DNA from: Septoria linicola
Lineage: Eukaryota; Ascomycota; Dothideomycetes; Mycosphaerellales; Mycosphaerellaceae
Direction of reading: 5' to 3'
DNA length: 64,000 nt
Assembly: GCA_024114885.1 (NCBI GenBank)
Contig: CP099419.1
Span: forward strand, 3,596,001-3,660,000
The notes under the pieces are model-generated. The model worked only from the letters and a program-made list of their open reading frames with translations, was not told where the DNA came from and did not search any database. The translations under genes were made by a program, and so were the position numbers. How positions within the stretch are numbered: position 1 is the stretch's first letter; every line of letters begins with the position of its first letter. Positions 10,702 to 22,347 of this stretch are shown here, piece by piece.

Positions 10702-12421
10702 ATGGCGGAACGTTACATACCCGAGCACCGCCGCAACAACTTCAAGGCGAAGAGCACATTCAAGCCTGATGAGCTTCGTCGTCGTCGTGAGGAGCAGCAA
10801 GTGGAGATCCGCAAGCAAAAGCGCGAGGAGAATCTCGCAAAGCGACGAGGAATTGGCGCTGGATCAGACCGGCTAGGTGCCTCGTTGGGCGCAGCACCTG
10901 ATAGCGATGATGAGGGTGCCACAAACGAGACTCAGGTATGTGCATACAACTCCATTCCGCACAGTGACAATATGCTAATGTATCTCCTAGCTGGACGAAG
11001 AGCTTCCCCAAATGGTGCGGGGCGTGTTTTCTGACAAAATCGACGACCAAATCGCAGCCACAACGAAGTTCCGAAAACTGTTGTCCAAGGAGCGCAATCC
11101 ACCTATCGAGCGTGTCATCGAAAACAACGTCGTGCCCAGATTCGTCGAGTTCCTTCGCTCACCACACACACTTGTCCAGTTCGAGGCAGCTTGGGCCTTG
11201 ACCAACATTGCCTCCGGCTCTGCACAGCAGACACAAGTCGTCATCGAGCACGGAGCCGTGCCAATCTTCGTTGAGCTGCTTAGCAGTCCAGAGCCAGATG
11301 TGCGAGAGCAAGCAGTTTGGGCACTTGGAAACATTGCAGGAGACAGCCCAGCATGCAGAGACTTTGTGCTCGCTCAAGGCGCCTTGCAGCCGCTGGTACG
11401 CCTTCTAGGCGACAGCCGCAAATTGAGCATGCTCCGCAATGCCACATGGACACTCAGCAACTTCTGCCGTGGCAAGACACCACAGCCTGACTGGCAGACG
11501 ATTGCTCCAGCACTCCCTGTTCTCGCCAAGCTGGTGTACTCGCTTGACGATGAGGTGCTTATTGATGCATGCTGGGCCATCTCATACCTCAGTGATGGCT
11601 CGAACGACAAGATTCAGGCCGTCATCGAGGCCAATATTCCACGCAGACTCGTAGAGCTTCTCATGCACGCTTCGACCTCGGTGCAGACGCCTGCACTCCG
11701 CTCCGTCGGCAATATCGTCACTGGCGATGATGTCCAGACTCAGCTCATCATCAACTGCGGTGCTCTGACGGCTCTGCTCTCCTTGTTGAGCAGCACTAAG
11801 GATGGCATTCGAAAAGAGGCATGCTGGACGATATCCAACATCACTGCGGGCAACAGCACACAAATCCAAGCAGTCATCGATGCCAATATCATTCCTCCAC
11901 TCATTCACCTGCTCAGCCACGGCGACTTTAAGACACGCAAGGAGGCCTGCTGGGCGATCAGCAACGCGACAAGTGGCGGCCTCCAGAAGCCAGATCAAAT
12001 CCGTTTCTTGGTCCAACAAGGAGCTATCCGCCCTCTGTGCGACCTGCTCGCTTGCCCAGACAATAAGATCATTCAAGTTGCACTTGATGGTCTGGAGAAC
12101 ATCTTGAAGGTTGGCGACATGGACAAGGAGGCGCAAGATGGCAGCGCGGAGCCACCAGTCAACAAATATGCACTCTTCATTGAAGACTGTGGTGGCATGG
12201 AGAAGATCCACGATTGCCAGAACAACAGCAACGAAGAGATCTACATGAAGGCATACAACATCATCGAGAAGTACTTCTCGGATGAGGAGGGTGACGCTGA
12301 CGTGGACGGTCAATTGGCTCCTGCTCAGGGTCAAGATGGCCAGTTTGGCTTTGGTGCTCAGCAACAGCAACAAAACTTCAACTTTGCCAATGGTGGGGAT
12401 GGGGAAAGCATGGACATGTAA
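10702..12421 (+). CDS. SRP1: Importin subunit alpha (karyopherin alpha, SRP1/KAP60)
   Basis: Nuclear import receptor that binds classical NLS cargo and couples it to importin beta. Exons 10702-10935 and 10991-12421 give 554 residues, the usual family length. The 55-base intron has GTATGT, a GCTAATG branch and CTAG. The N-terminal IBB domain (residues 1-60) shows the RRNNFK and RRRREEQQ basic clusters. It is followed by about ten armadillo repeats with the repeated WALTNIASG / WALGNIAGD / WTLSNFCRG / WAISYLSDG pattern, whose Trp and Asn residues form the NLS-binding groove. The C-terminus is Gln/Gly-rich. The ATG at 10702 lies in AAAGATGGCG context. Assignment is very secure. Confidence 0.97.
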
Positions 12422-14582
12422 AGTGTTGCGCAACGAGCACGGCTTGATTCAAGCCATTTGGTACATCCTACGCATGAGCAGGTATTAGTACGTCCTCGAG
12501 CACAACTGCGGCTTCAAGGACACAAAGGTAAGTTAGCGTCACAAAGCGCCAGAGACAGCATGTACGCCACCACGGACGAACATCAGCGCTTATGATTGCA
12601 CCGCCCCAGCTCGACCTGAGCACGAACCCGACGTCGATCCAGCACGCACAAACACCGCATGCTCGACTGGTCCGCTCCGTACATCAGCAAGTCGACTATC
12701 CAGCAAGTCACACCACATCTTCATCCTTCTTCACTGATACCCCCTCAAAAACTGGACCCCTTTGACATCTACGACCCATCACGGACTTCAACATACCTTC
12801 ACTTGTGACATTACTGTCATAATCTTGTCAGCTGCGCTACGGGCAGCATACTTCTTCGAAACGCGCAGATATGGATTCGTCGCGGGCGGGAAAGAGGAAG
12901 CAGGCGCACATGAGAAGGGCAATTTGTGACGGCTGACAAGCTTGGTTCGACCCCTGTTCTGTTTGCAGTTCGAATTGATAGACAGCGGCAATGGAAATGC
13001 AGCAATGTTATATAAAAGTGCCTCACTGACCCATGACTCCTGGTCTGAGAGACATCTTGTCAGAGATCTCGATCGATCCCGGAATTGCACGACACGATGA
13101 GGCCAATATTAGGTGTGCATGTTGCAACATACGATGCTGGCCACAGTGAAGTGTCCATTGAGGTGATACTGTGATGAGCGCGACCTTACGATAGTGCGTG
13201 GTCTCGCAATACTTTTGCTCACTATTGTGCACCGTTGAAGCAGATCAGAAGAGTTGGGCGCTGCAGCAACAAACGTACTGTTTCTGAGCCAAATGACGAT
13301 GCAGAACAGAAACAATGGTGCAGATAGCGTGTCTCAGCCATGATATTTTTTCATCTTTTCTGGTCGGCCAAGAGATGACAGGTGTGTCGCCATGTGGACC
13401 CTCCGTAAACTGGGCCCATGATCCCACTTGCCGGAAGGGCAATTGCAAGCAAAGCAAAGCAAGCAGCAGATTTGGTTCTGGCACGCGAGTAGTCACCAAC
13501 GCCGAACGGAAAGTCAACGTCGCGTGGCTAGAACTACGAGAGCACGACGGCATCTGTGACTTGTTGGGTGGATGTTTGACAGTAGTAGCATGAGCCGTGA
13601 GATGGCTGTTTCGTGCTGCTGCTGCAGCTGTTGCAGTCAGTCTGTGTGTATGTGATGAGATTGCCTCTAATCTCGGCCAAGCCCAGAGCTCACTTGCAGG
13701 CCAGGCGAGCGATGGAGCGATGAGGAGGTAGGAGGTAACTTAGGCGGCTTCGTTCCCCCAACAATCTACCGCCAGACACGAATAGGTCATCCTGTCTCTC
13801 TACCTGCTACTCTACTCTGCAACAATAACCACTCTTCACCTTTAGCATGCTCACGTGCATATAATCCGCCCGTACATACATACAACTGCCTTTTTCCTGC
13901 TGCACGCTGCCAGCGGCGCTGTGACGAGATTTGAGTTTGCTTTGCGTTCGGCATCCAGGACTTGCGCCAAGGGCTTCCTGAGCAGTGGCGCTTGTTTCGT
14001 CTTGCTGTCTCCCAATCCTCCTCCTGCCAGCCAGCAAACTTCTACCCTTCCCGCCAGCCGACCGATCACCGACACGACACGCGATCGCATCCCATCCGCT
14101 TTGTACGCACCGCTGGCCAGAACGGGCGTGGTGTGGTACCAGCACCCGGCGAGCTGCAGTTCTCCTCCCGCGCTGCTGGCTCCTCTCGCTTGGGAGAGTG
14201 CAGTCTGACGCAGCGCAGAGCGTGCGGGACAAAGGAGAGGCGACGGCGACGACGACTCGGCCGGGAAACCACTCGGCACACGACTCAGCACTATCACGCA
14301 CAAGCTGTTCGCCATCCTCACGCATCCCGACTGCACTGTGTCTCGTTCTTCTTGCATCTCAGCGCCAGGAGCAACGTGGGACAGAGGGCATCCAGCATCT
14401 GTGTGTTGGAAACACCCCGTCTCTCCCACCATCGGCAACCACCGTCTGTCATCGCCCGCGGCGCTATCTGCTTGCTGCACCGAGTCCATCGAGTTTGCCA
14501 TCTCATCGGCCCAACATCGTGAGCAAGCCGAGTCGGACGAAGATTGGCGCCAGGCGATCGGCGTGGCCGAAGGGACGCAAAC
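12422..14582. other. Long intergenic and leader region upstream of MUB1/samB
   Basis: 2,161 bases without a supported gene. The left part follows importin alpha. From about 13790 to 14582 the plus strand becomes strongly pyrimidine-rich with many CT and ACC words and contains several ATGs before the MUB1 start, suggesting a long 5' UTR with upstream ORFs. Overlapping ORFs on both strands at 13807-14590 have biased composition and no family features. Confidence 0.5.
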
Positions 14583-16517
14583 ATGCGTGAAGTCAACTTC
14601 AGCATCCCAAATGCTAACAAAGCATCGGTCGGCATCACCACTGCCCTCTATGACCGTCGCGCGCTGGACTGCACGTCTACTCTCCCACTCATCAACTCGC
14701 TCAACAACCTCGCATATCTGACAACATCCTCGGGCCGCATTCGGGATATCCTGACCGTCGACGGGGGTATCGAGCGCCTAGTATGCATTCTCAAGGAAGG
14801 GCGAAGCAAGGACATGATGGAGATGTGGAAGTGGAACCTGGCCTTCCAATGCATAGTAAACATTGGTGTGCGAGGGTCAGAGGCAGTGCGGACTCGTGTT
14901 GTGGAAGCAGACATGGTTCCTGTCATCGCAACGATCCTTGACAACTACTTCCAAGTCGTCGAGAAGAGTCGAGAACGTCTGGAACAGGAGAGTCGCAATA
15001 AGTGCCCATTCGGGTCAGCGCGAAGCTTTTCACGGTCATCGAACAGGACAGAATCTCACGAACATCGCCACGGGAGAAGTCGACGGCACGCTCCACCACC
15101 CATCTCGATTCCAGAGCCGAGCGAGTCTCCTGAGGACGAGCCCTCTAGCGAGGTCACGCCCACCATTCACACTGCAGCTCTGTCGCTGAGCTCGCCGCCG
15201 GTACGGACAACATTCTCCCACCAGCAAACCACACATCACAGAGCCAACGGCTCGAGGGGCCAGTTCACAACTCCCACTGCATCTACAGCAGGCCAACCAG
15301 TGCATCCAATCTCGTCCCTCACGCTACAGAGCAACGGCTTCGTACGGCCCGTGCGTGATGCTGAACGGCTGCCTTCGATGATGCCGACCTTGCACGCCGA
15401 GTTGAGCTCTCAACCACAATCACCCACCACACCTGGTGCTCCGGCACAACAACCCGAAAGCAGTCGTCCCAGGAGGCGGCCCTCAATTCGTCATCAGCTC
15501 TCCATCTCCGGATCAGACGATGATGGACAGATCGAAGAAGCTGTCGAGGAACAATCAGCGACAAATGAGCCCGAACCTATGGTCGGCATCACTGGTACCG
15601 ACATCGCCATGGAGGACATCAGAGCCGACATGGGACCTCAGGACAATGGTGTCCCTCTCACCGATCTACCTGATGTGAGCAGCGCCGACGATGACACATT
15701 TCACATTGGCCAGCCGTCGAATGATGGCAGCCACACTGCTACGCCCACCCAGCGTCATGCCAATCTAGCCCAGACACAGCTCTCACCCCCTGGCACCATT
15801 AACGCAAACCCGCCGACACTCCAACAAGCCCCAACGTGGTATCCTGCACGAGGACTGCCACTCGATCGACCAGCCCCCGCTAGTATACTGGCTGCTATGC
15901 CACGCGACGAAGACGTACTCATGTCACTGCAGCTGCTTGCGTACGTCTCGAAGTACTGTAACCTAAGGTCATACTTCCAGCAATCACACCTCGTCCCTCG
16001 GCTGAAGATCGATCGTGAATTGAAAATGCTAGATCCAGACTACAACCCTGCATCGCACCCACTCCCTACACAGGAAGAGCTAGAAGACGAATGGGACAAT
16101 GAATTCGTCAAGAAGGATGGCGAAAAGCCATACAACATCTTCCCATTGATCGAAAAGTTCACAGTCAAATCATCTTCATCGCGCCATGCCCAGCCTACAA
16201 ACTCGCCACAACAAGGCGATATGCAGTACTGGGCTGGAGTCGTCATGCGCAATCTTTGCCGCAAAGACGACAGCAGAGGAGGTATTCGACAGTGCGCATA
16301 CTGGCAATGCGGGAAGTGGGAAGAGTTCACTCGACAATTCGCCAAGTGCCGACGATGCAGGAGGACAAAATACTGCAGCAAGGAGTGCCAGAAAGGGGCC
16401 TGGGGCAGTCACCGCTTTTGGTGTGTTGCCGCAGAAGACAGCAGAGAAGGCGAAGCTGGCGCGAGCGGAGAACACAGACACCGCTCTCATCGCCATCACC
16501 ACCACCACGGACACTAA
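14583..16517 (+). CDS. MUB1: MYND zinc-finger protein MUB1/samB
   Basis: Orthologue of Aspergillus samB and yeast Mub1. Yeast Mub1 is an adaptor of the Ubr2 ubiquitin ligase that drives Rpn4 turnover; samB mutants have defects in septum placement and conidiophore development. Single exon, 644 residues. The N-terminal 130 residues (MREVNFSIPNANKASVG, then LPLINSLNNLAYLTTSS) are the conserved armadillo-like MUB1 block. A long Ser/Pro-rich variable middle follows (residues 150-430). Near the C-terminus the MYND finger shows the C-x(4)-C pairs in CAYWQCGKW, CRRCRRTKYCSKECQ and the closing HRFWC. The protein ends in a His-rich tail. The ATG at 14583 starts the conserved block; the frame opens only 13 codons earlier. 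Confidence 0.92.
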   Translation: MREVNFSIPNANKASVGITTALYDRRALDCTSTLPLINSLNNLAYLTTSSGRIRDILTVDGGIERLVCILKEGRSKDMMEMWKWNLAFQCIVNIGVRGSEAVRTRVVEADMVPVIATILDNYFQVVEKSRERLEQESRNKCPFGSARSFSRSSNRTESHEHRHGRSRRHAPPPISIPEPSESPEDEPSSEVTPTIHTAALSLSSPPVRTTFSHQQTTHHRANGSRGQFTTPTASTAGQPVHPISSLTLQSNGFVRPVRDAERLPSMMPTLHAELSSQPQSPTTPGAPAQQPESSRPRRRPSIRHQLSISGSDDDGQIEEAVEEQSATNEPEPMVGITGTDIAMEDIRADMGPQDNGVPLTDLPDVSSADDDTFHIGQPSNDGSHTATPTQRHANLAQTQLSPPGTINANPPTLQQAPTWYPARGLPLDRPAPASILAAMPRDEDVLMSLQLLAYVSKYCNLRSYFQQSHLVPRLKIDRELKMLDPDYNPASHPLPTQEELEDEWDNEFVKKDGEKPYNIFPLIEKFTVKSSSSRHAQPTNSPQQGDMQYWAGVVMRNLCRKDDSRGGIRQCAYWQCGKWEEFTRQFAKCRRCRRTKYCSKECQKGAWGSHRFWCVAAEDSREGEAGASGEHRHRSHRHHHHHGH

Positions 16518-17118
16518 GCCTCTCCCAAGATCCGACATCGAATAATGAACCCACGATTCTGGACAAATCTTGCTGGATTTATGAGGCACTCGTCACGACC
16601 ATCACTCATGAAAGCATTAGCATGGCATATGGCATGGCCCGGCGCTTTTGCAAGGCGTTCCAAGCCCCGTTTTTGTCACTTATTGGAGCAGCCATGCCTG
16701 CCACTCCGACATGGAAACGATCTACTTTACAACATCAAAGTCATGACTGCGATTGCTTCTCTGCATCATCACGCCTTCGGTCACGACATAGGAAGCATGG
16801 AAGCCTTCTTTTCTACATGGAAGAAAGAGCTTCGTTATTGAATCATGATACCACTATGAATTTTACTAGCCTGTTTTTGCTGAGATTACTTTTATTTTTC
16901 TGGTTTGCTTTGTTCTGGAATGGAGTGAAGAGGGAGAGGGAGCATGGATAGGGCATAGGTACAGCGATCCTAATGCTGAATGGGCAAGGTCGGGAGCAAG
17001 GCTGGAATGGCCAGGTATAGCAGATAGCTGAACTGTGCATCAATGGCATGAGAAGTTGAAATCCATTCACATCCTACATCAATTCACAGGAAGCGGTAAG
17101 GTGGTAGTTGTTGACTAT
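16518..17118. other. Intergenic between convergent MUB1 and DUF4291 genes
   Basis: 601 bases of 3' flanking sequence between a plus-strand and a minus-strand gene. AT content rises around 16840-16930. No gene or structured element is supported. Confidence 0.5.
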
Positions 17119-17720
17119 CTACTTCATGCCTAGCCTCACTTGCACATCATCAGGAACATCATAAACCCTCTCCTCAGGCACAACACCCCGCTCTACCAAC
17201 AATCTCCCATCAACATTCCCCTCCTCATCCAAAACCCTCTTCATCTCCCTCGCCATCTCAGTAACATCCTCAATCCCCACAATCCACTCATCAATCCACT
17301 TCTCTCTTACCTTCCCCGGAATCCCAATCTGTATACTCCTATAATCCAACCTCTCCAGCCTCGCTCCGCGTTCCGGATCCCACTGGACAACCACACTTTC
17401 GCCTTTGACGTGCGATTTTCCGGCCAAGACTGCGTGGCGGAGGAGTTCGATGAAGTGCGCGTGTTTCATACGGATGGCGAGAATGCGGGATTGGTTGGCT
17501 CTTTGAAGGTGTAGCCGCTGCGGGACATGGTCCAGTTCCAGCTGGGTTTGATCCAGGTCATGCGGCTGGGAGTGTAGAGGGGAGAGGCGTTGAGGCGTTG
17601 GATGGAGATGGCTGCTGAGGCGATGTCGGCGTTGTAGGCTTGGTAGACTGTAATTGTTTCTGTGTTGTAGTGGGCGCGGATGCACCTTTGGGGTGTTGGT
17701 GGAGTTGGGGTGGTGGCCAT
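17119..17720 (-). pseudogene. DUF4291 family gene with a single-base frameshift
   Basis: The N-terminal frame (ATG at 17720) encodes IRAHYNTETITVYQAYNAD and RMTWIKPSWNWTMSRSGY, hallmarks of DUF4291, then hits a stop about 20 codons after the conserved SGYTFKEP segment. The rest of the family continues in another frame: RILAIRMKHAHF, VQWDPERGARLERLDYRSIQ, and the C-terminal ERVYDVPDDVQVRLGMK. The frames cross at about 17487-17489, where the coding strand reads AATCCCGCATTC; one base is missing relative to an open frame, in a run of C. No GT-AG pair could bridge this. The would-be protein is about 201 residues, the normal length. The function of DUF4291 is unknown. Either a recent pseudogene or a sequencing/assembly error in a homopolymer. 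Confidence 0.8.
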
Positions 17721-18231
17721 GTTGCAGGTTCTTCTTGGAATTGTGGTTTGTTGCGAAAGTGGATGCTTTCTTATCGCGTTATACGTGTTTGGTCAGGTGA
17801 GGTCGAGTCATATTGGTGGTCGATGGCCTGACTGCAGCGGTGGCCGTTTCTGTTTAGCGTTTCGGGTTTCTGGTGGTGGCGCAGCCAAGTATTTCTCTAT
17901 GGTGTTCTACGCGAACCACCACCGCAATGCAGTCGTTCACACAGACTGCAAGAACTGTAAGATGTTCATGTCGCCAGATGCTCGCCGCATACTGTGGCGT
18001 TATTCAAGTGACAGCTGCTCGCCGCACCGCCGCCATCTCGAGGAATGCATACCATGATTCAAACCAATGAGACACCATGTTGCCTTCGTGACTGCACCGA
18101 AGGGTGCACAAGCGAGCTCTTGCCATCCATAGGTGAGCAACGACCTTGCTTTCATATGTCCGATGGCGGCAGAGCGCGCCTGAATCAGCCCAAGCCGAGT
18201 AGGGTTGCTGACATTTATGCAGTGTGCCCCT
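17721..18231. other. Intergenic between two minus-strand genes
   Basis: 511 bases between the DUF4291 start and the stop of the chelatase-lid-like gene. Probably the DUF4291 promoter. Nothing else recognised. Confidence 0.4.
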
Positions 18232-19269
18232 TTACAGCGGCATGTCGACGCTAGCAAGGACATCTTCGATTACGTCCTCCACAGTGACACCAGCCAGTAG
18301 CTGCTTAATGGCTCTACGGTCACTGCCCCACAGCAAACTCTTCTCATTCTCGGGGGTGGCTAGAACGAGTCGATGTGCATAAATCTTGCGTGCTGCTAAT
18401 GTGATCAAGGATGGCGGCACATAATCAAGACCATGCAGTGGAGCAAGCGCAGTGGCAAGTATTCGAAGCTGCCGTGTAGCAGTAGCTGTGACGCCGGCCT
18501 TGATGTAACGACAGTTCCGCATGAAGACGACCACGTTATGCAGGTACTGAGCGATTTCCGCAGTCATTTCCACTCCCTGTGTCAGCTCTGTAAGTCTCTT
18601 GATGTCTTCTGGAGCGAATGTGGGCTGAGTCATTGTCAATTTGCCAAAGTGACTGTCCAGATGTGGAAGGCCGTCGTCCGGATCATGAAAATGTGACATG
18701 CAGAAAGTGTCATTAAGGTGCCGGGTCAGCCTCGCTCCAGGTCTCGATAGAACGGCAATAAAGAGCATGTCCTTGGGTGCGACGTGCATAGCAGATCGTG
18801 TGAAGATGCGTCCTGATCGAAGCAGCTCAAAGGCCTGGACCTGCACACTTTCGCTGGCCTCGTCCAGCCCCGTTGCGATCACTACGTCCGCAATGCGCTT
18901 GTCTTCGAGATTAGCCACGCTACCGAGTCTACTACCGCCCGGACTTGCTTGTCGCATGGGAGTGAAGTTGATCATAAGGCTCGGGCGTGCCTTTGTATAA
19001 TCGCGATCGATGGCATCTTCGAGACTCTCTTCATTCTCGATAAGTAGGCCTTCGTTGAAGTCGTCGACTGTCAACTGAGGAGAGCAATCTATGACAGCTG
19101 GATGTGTGCCGAAGAGGTCAATGCAGGTCAGTCGCAGTTCTTCCTGCAAGTCTTGGATGGCGTCCACAGCGGTGGAGAAGATGCAGTGGACTTGGGCGAC
19201 AGTCGACACGAGCAGAGCCAGTTCCAGGTCACCGAGTTCTTCGACTCGAGCTAGAGTCGAGGAGTCCAT
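18232..19269 (-). CDS. MoxR/Mg-chelatase lid-like fungal protein without an ATPase core
   Basis: Single exon, 345 residues from the ATG at 19269 (MDSSTLARVEELGDLELALL); an upstream in-frame ATG at 19377 would add 36 unconserved residues. It resembles fungal proteins annotated as magnesium chelatase-like, from memory: the segment IADVVIATGLDEASESVQVQ, then FELLRSGRIFTRSA, LFIAVLSRP, and the conserved HLNDTFCMSHFHDPDDG. The C-terminal third (TELTQGVEMTAEIAQYLHNV, VFMRNCRYIKAG) matches the all-helical lid of MoxR-type AAA+ ATPases. I find no Walker A (GxxxxGK[ST]) or intact Walker B motif, so ATPase activity is unlikely. Fungi do not make chlorophyll, so the chelatase name is structural only. 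It is divergent from VPS16 with 236 bases between starts. Confidence 0.72.
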   Translation of the reverse strand: MDSSTLARVEELGDLELALLVSTVAQVHCIFSTAVDAIQDLQEELRLTCIDLFGTHPAVIDCSPQLTVDDFNEGLLIENEESLEDAIDRDYTKARPSLMINFTPMRQASPGGSRLGSVANLEDKRIADVVIATGLDEASESVQVQAFELLRSGRIFTRSAMHVAPKDMLFIAVLSRPGARLTRHLNDTFCMSHFHDPDDGLPHLDSHFGKLTMTQPTFAPEDIKRLTELTQGVEMTAEIAQYLHNVVVFMRNCRYIKAGVTATATRQLRILATALAPLHGLDYVPPSLITLAARKIYAHRLVLATPENEKSLLWGSDRRAIKQLLAGVTVEDVIEDVLASVDMPL

Positions 19270-19505
19270 CTTCCACCAGTAGCATGTGATTAGTATTATG
19301 CTCGTAGGGTACAGAAATTGCGTAGTGTACGGTGCATGTCGAAGGTTGGTGGCAGGCGTGAAGTTTGAGCCAAGCATTCGTCACCAGACAGGCAGAACAG
19401 GCCGAGCTCGGTCGGGAAATCATGTGCAACTCGACGCGTCCCTCACTTTGATAGTTCTCTCGCACAATCATGCTGGCCACGCGATGAAGTGGCAGGAGGC
19501 ACAGC

Positions 19506-22090
19506 ATGGCCAAGGCAACAGCAGGATGGGAGCGCATTGGCGACCGCTTCTACCGCAAGATTGAGCTGTATCGCGACGTCTTCGACCCGGATCTCGAGCT
19601 CGAAAACTACACCGTCTCCGGCGCTCCCTACAGTGGTGCTGTAGGTAAGCCACTTGCTTGCGAACACATGTGAACACATGGCGCTGACTGCGATGTCCGC
19701 ATCACAGCACTACGACGTGACAACAGCAAAGTTTATACCCTTCGCGGGCCACAGTCTGCCAAGGCGACCATCGACATCCACAGCTGCGCCGGCAAGCTGA
19801 TTCGACAGATCCAATGGGACAAGGGACATGTCCAGTGCGTGGGCTGGTCTGAGGACGAGAAGCTGCTGGTCGTCACCGATGATGGCACGGTGCGCATCTA
19901 TGCCGACCTGCAGGGCGACTTCACGCCCTTCTCTCTCGGACATGGTGCTGAGGAGCACGGAGTCGTGTCCTGCAGATTCTGGGCGCGTGGCTTCGTTGCC
20001 TTGCTCGGCAACAACACCTTGATCGCAGTCACACGATATGATGAGCCTCGTCCTCAGTTGCTGGCAGCTGCTCCACCCGGCGATGTGGTATCCTGGACCA
20101 TCATTGCGCCGGAGTACACATCTTCACGGTCTGTGGAAGTATTACTTGCGATTGGCCAGACTGTCTATGTCGTGGATGCGGTCGAATGCGAAGACCGCGG
20201 TCTGCAGGCCGGACCATTCAGGCACATCGCAGTCTCGCCCAACGGCAAGTTCATCGCATTGTACACCGACGACAGCAAAGTGTGGGTCATCAGCAGCGAC
20301 TTCCAAGACCGCTTCAGCGAGTACGACTCAAAAGCAAAGACTCCCCCGAAGGATCTGCAGTGGTGTGGCAACAATGCAGTCGTGCTTGCGTGGGAAGATG
20401 AAATACATCTCGTGGGACCTCATGGCTCCGCCTTCAAATGGTTCTACGACTCATGGGTTCATCTCTTGCCGGATATTGATGGCTTGCGCATATTGACCAG
20501 TGATGTCTGCGAATTCCTGCAGAAAGTGCCAGATGCAACTGAAGAAGTGTTCAAGATTGGATCTGATTCTCCACCTGCTGTTTTGCTGGATGCCATCGTA
20601 CAGCTAGACAACAAATCGCCGAAAGCTGATGACAACATCCAAATGATCAGGCCTAACCTCGACGAAGCAGTCGATGTCTGCGTGCGTGCTGCTGGGCACG
20701 AGTTCAATGTCCACTGGCAGAAGCAGCTACTCAAAGCAGCGTCCTTTGGCAAGTCTGTCTTGGATCTTTACAATAGCGACGATTTCGTGGACATGACAGA
20801 AGCACTACGCGTTTTGCACGCTGTGCGAGATCATGAAATCGGCCTACCACTATCATATGAGCAGTACGTTCGCCTGACACCTGAAAGGCTTGTACAGCGG
20901 TTGGTCAACCGGCAAGAGTACCTGCTGGCTCTCAAAGTGTCAGAATATCTGCATCTGCCGGTGGACAGGATCTACGTGCACTGGGCGCGCCAAAAGGTCA
21001 GGAGCTCGAGCACCAACGAGGACAGTATATGTGACGAGATTGTGCGCAAGCTGAATGGCAAACGCGGGATCTCTTTCGAAGAAGTCGCTCGTGCAGCCTA
21101 TGATGAAGGGAGAGGAAAGCTCGCTACTGAATTGCTTGCACACGAACCGCGCGCCGGCAAGCAGGTTCCACTGCTCCTTGACGTAGGAGAAGAATCTATC
21201 GCCTTGGACAAGGCTATCGAGAGTGGTGACACCGATCTGGTCTTTTTCGTTTTGCTTAGCTTGAAGAAGAAGATACCACTGTCGAGCTTCTTTCGTACGA
21301 TCAATAGCAGACCCGTTGCTACTGCGATTGTGGAGGCATCCGCTATTGACCAGGATGTGGAGCTCCTCAAGGATTTATACTACCAGGATGATCGGAGGCT
21401 AGATGGTGCGAATCTGCTGATATCAGAAGCATTGTCTGCAAGCGATGTACATCCTGCGAACGACAAGCTGAAGATGGCGGCGAAGCTGCTTCGCGATAGC
21501 AAGGAGTTTGCACTACAGGTCACTGCCATCGAGGAGTCACAAAAGCTGCTCAAGTTCCAGGAGACTTTCCAGAAGGAGCTCAATGAAAGCTACATTGGAC
21601 TTTCCGTTAACGAAACGATAAGCACGCTCATCAAGCAAGGTAACATGAAGCGCTCTCAAAAGGTGCAGTCTGAATTCAAGGTCAGCGATAAGACATATTG
21701 GTGGATTCGGCTGCGAGCACTAGTCAGCAGAAGAGACTGGAGAGAGCTCGAAGAGACATTGAAGCAACGCAAAAGCCCAATCGGGTGGGAGGTAAGTGTC
21801 CGCATTTGTACTTGTGGTATGTCCGTTAACGCTCTCTGCAGCCCTTTTTCAACGAGATTCTGGGCGCTGGAAATCCAAAGGTCGCTTCAGCTTTCATACC
21901 CAAGTGCACTACACTTGCTCCAGCTGAACGCATGGAGATGTATGTGAAGTGCGGGCAGGTCAACAAAACGGGCGAGGAGGCCCTCAAGATCAAAGATCGC
22001 GCCGCTTTGGAAGATCTTAGAGCGCAAGCCACGGGCCAACAAGTGCTCGACATTGACCGGATGATTGCACAGCTCTCAAGAGGACGGTAG
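19506..22090 (+). CDS. VPS16: Vacuolar protein sorting-associated protein 16
   Basis: Core subunit of the HOPS and CORVET tethering complexes, which drive fusion at vacuoles and endosomes; it recruits the SM protein Vps33. Three exons, 19506-19644, 19708-21791 and 21842-22090, with 63- and 50-base GT-AG introns, give 823 residues, the family norm. The N-terminal half is the beta-propeller Vps16_N domain (about residues 5-400; WERIGDRFYRKIELY at the start, FRHIAVSPNGKFIALYTDD midway). The alpha-helical Vps16_C domain follows to the end, with VHWARQKVRSS, LLLDVGEESIALDKAIESGD and, across the last intron, WE-PFFNEILGAGNP, PKC and AERMEMYVKCG. The last exon encodes only 82 residues and would be missed by a simple ORF call. 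Confidence 0.95.
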
Positions 22091-22347
22091 GACGAAGAGC
22101 TGATAATCCCGGTGTCGTGAAAAGGCAAATTATCGGCAGTCGCTGCGCCCCGCATTGCGCGCACTTTTATCCGCGTCGACCGCTGGTAGTAGTAACAGTC
22201 GATCTTCCTGCAACATACCGAAGCGTCTGCCGAACAAATAGACCAAGGTAGTACTGAGCAGACTAGTACCACGCCTACAGTAATGCCTCATATAATGAAA
22301 CCATTGACATTCAGCACAATACTCCTAGCAGCTTCATCTTATCCATC

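Noticed and set aside
11582..12433. 283-codon minus-strand ORF opposite importin alpha
   Set aside because: It is an antisense shadow of a certain coding exon; its Leu/Val-rich composition follows from the codon bias of the armadillo repeats.
12930..12965. GGTTCGACCCC resembling a tRNA B box
   Set aside because: No A box at the right distance and no cloverleaf can be formed around it.
13807..14590. Overlapping ORFs of 170-216 codons on both strands before MUB1
   Set aside because: They arise from a biased CT-rich leader; several frames are open at once and none has recognisable motifs.
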